Positions 63,241-64,000 of a stretch of DNA of 64,000 nucleotides are shown here, piece by piece (within the stretch, counting starts at the first letter, position 1; each line of letters opens with the position of its first letter). Source of the DNA: Lepus europaeus (lineage: Eukaryota; Chordata; Mammalia; Lagomorpha; Leporidae); assembly GCF_033115175.1 (NCBI RefSeq), contig NC_084837.1, positions 90,454,499 through 90,518,498 of the forward strand, read 5' to 3'. Below the pieces are notes generated by a model. The model had not been told where the DNA came from. It saw nothing but the letters and a program-made list of their open reading frames with translations, and ran no database searches. The position numbers and the translations under genes are program-made.

Positions 63241-63937
63241 AGGGAGCAGCAGGCCAGTGGCATTCTGACCACAGCAACCCCACTGCAAGAGGCAGCTCCA
63301 CCCCCGGCTCAGCGCGCACCTGTGCTCGCGCTCGGGCAGACGCGCCTGAGACACAGCTTCATGATGGCTTTGTCACACGTGATCCCTGGCTTGCAAAATG
63401 CTGGTCTAGTTTGGCCTCTTTCCTCAGGGGGAAGCAAGATCCAGAGAGCTGGGGAGCCTGAGTTGGGTGACTTTTTGGCGACCCCACATGTTGCCACCCT
63501 GGATCCGTACCCGCACCCCAGGGAGAGACCGAGGAATGAACAGATCCCGTCTCTGTGAACAGCCTCAATGGCGGCTAAGGCACAGGCAGTACACCAAGCG
63601 AAGAAGGGGCGGGGCCCAGCCTCTCTGGTATTTTGTGTGTGTTTCCCACCCCAGAGCTCTGAGGGCGAGGGTAAGTGCAGGGCACGCAGCCATGGGAAGC
63701 TGGAGGCACCATCCTTTTTATCTTAAGGCCTCCAGGCGCAGGGTGGAATGAGCTGTCCCAGGCCTGCATTAACATAAACCCTGTGGCTTGCTCCTAGCCG
63801 CCTGGAACCGGCTTCCCCTCTCCTCCAGGGGGTGTGGGGAGGACTTAGCCAAAGCAGAGGAGCTGGTTCCACCAGAGATCCCTCCAGCCAGGGGCTGACT
63901 GTGGGCAGTGCCCAGCAGCTGGTTAGCTGGCGAACGG

Positions 63938-63944
63938 TGACTCA
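63938..63944. promoter_or_regulatory. Perfect AP-1 site TGACTCA
   Basis: A single consensus AP-1 heptamer in intron 1 near the right edge, in the context ggtgactcaggc. Such sites occur by chance about every 8 kb, counting both strands (TGAGTCA and TGACTCA). Confidence 0.3.
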
Positions 63945-64000
63945 GGCCCCTCCCCGAGGTTGTGCCTTTGCTTTCTCCGTCTTAAGCCTCATTCCAGCTG

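Overview
The window is mammalian nuclear DNA, almost certainly from a rabbit (lagomorph). It has vertebrate spliced exons with AG/GT borders, AATAAA poly(A) signals and decayed L1, MIR and L2 copies. It also holds more than 60 copies of the lagomorph C-SINE: a tRNA-derived head starting ggccggcgctgtggc, a CT-rich 3' part and an (AAATA)n A-tail. All of this was read by eye. Repeat family names and edges are approximate except where target-site duplications (TSDs) fix them.

Two protein-coding genes are present, pointing at each other. At the left edge is the last coding exon and 3' UTR of CORO2B (+ strand, about 1583-3211), encoding the C-terminal coiled coil of coronin-2B. At the right are exons 2-7 and the 3' UTR of ANP32A (- strand, about 51480-58032). 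Its exon 1, promoter and most of intron 1 lie beyond the right edge. This CORO2B/ANP32A tail-to-tail arrangement matches the order known from human 15q23.

The roughly 48 kb between them (3.2-51.5 kb) shows no gene I can support. It is a repeat-dense spacer holding most of the C-SINEs in both orientations, two long shattered L1 copies (about 21.7-26.9 kb and 37.2-43.3 kb), three LTR-like elements and one Tigger-type DNA transposon remnant. Many insertions are nested. The most informative are the SINE > LTR > SINE stack at 13.5-14.7 kb, the solo LTR with a 6-bp TSD inside an L1 at 38.4 kb, and the run of five abutting SINEs at 38.96-40.67 kb.

From about 50.7 kb to the right edge, covering the ANP32A body and the start of intron 1, no C-SINE is visible. 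The sequence becomes GC-rich and mostly unique. Exons 2-7 join in frame into 235 residues plus stop. With the usual 18-residue exon 1 this predicts a protein of about 253 residues, against 249 in human. The differences sit in the acidic tail. I found no CRISPR array, operon, RNA gene or new protein system; the interest lies in the ANP32A variation, the nested transposons and candidate conserved non-coding DNA in intron 1.
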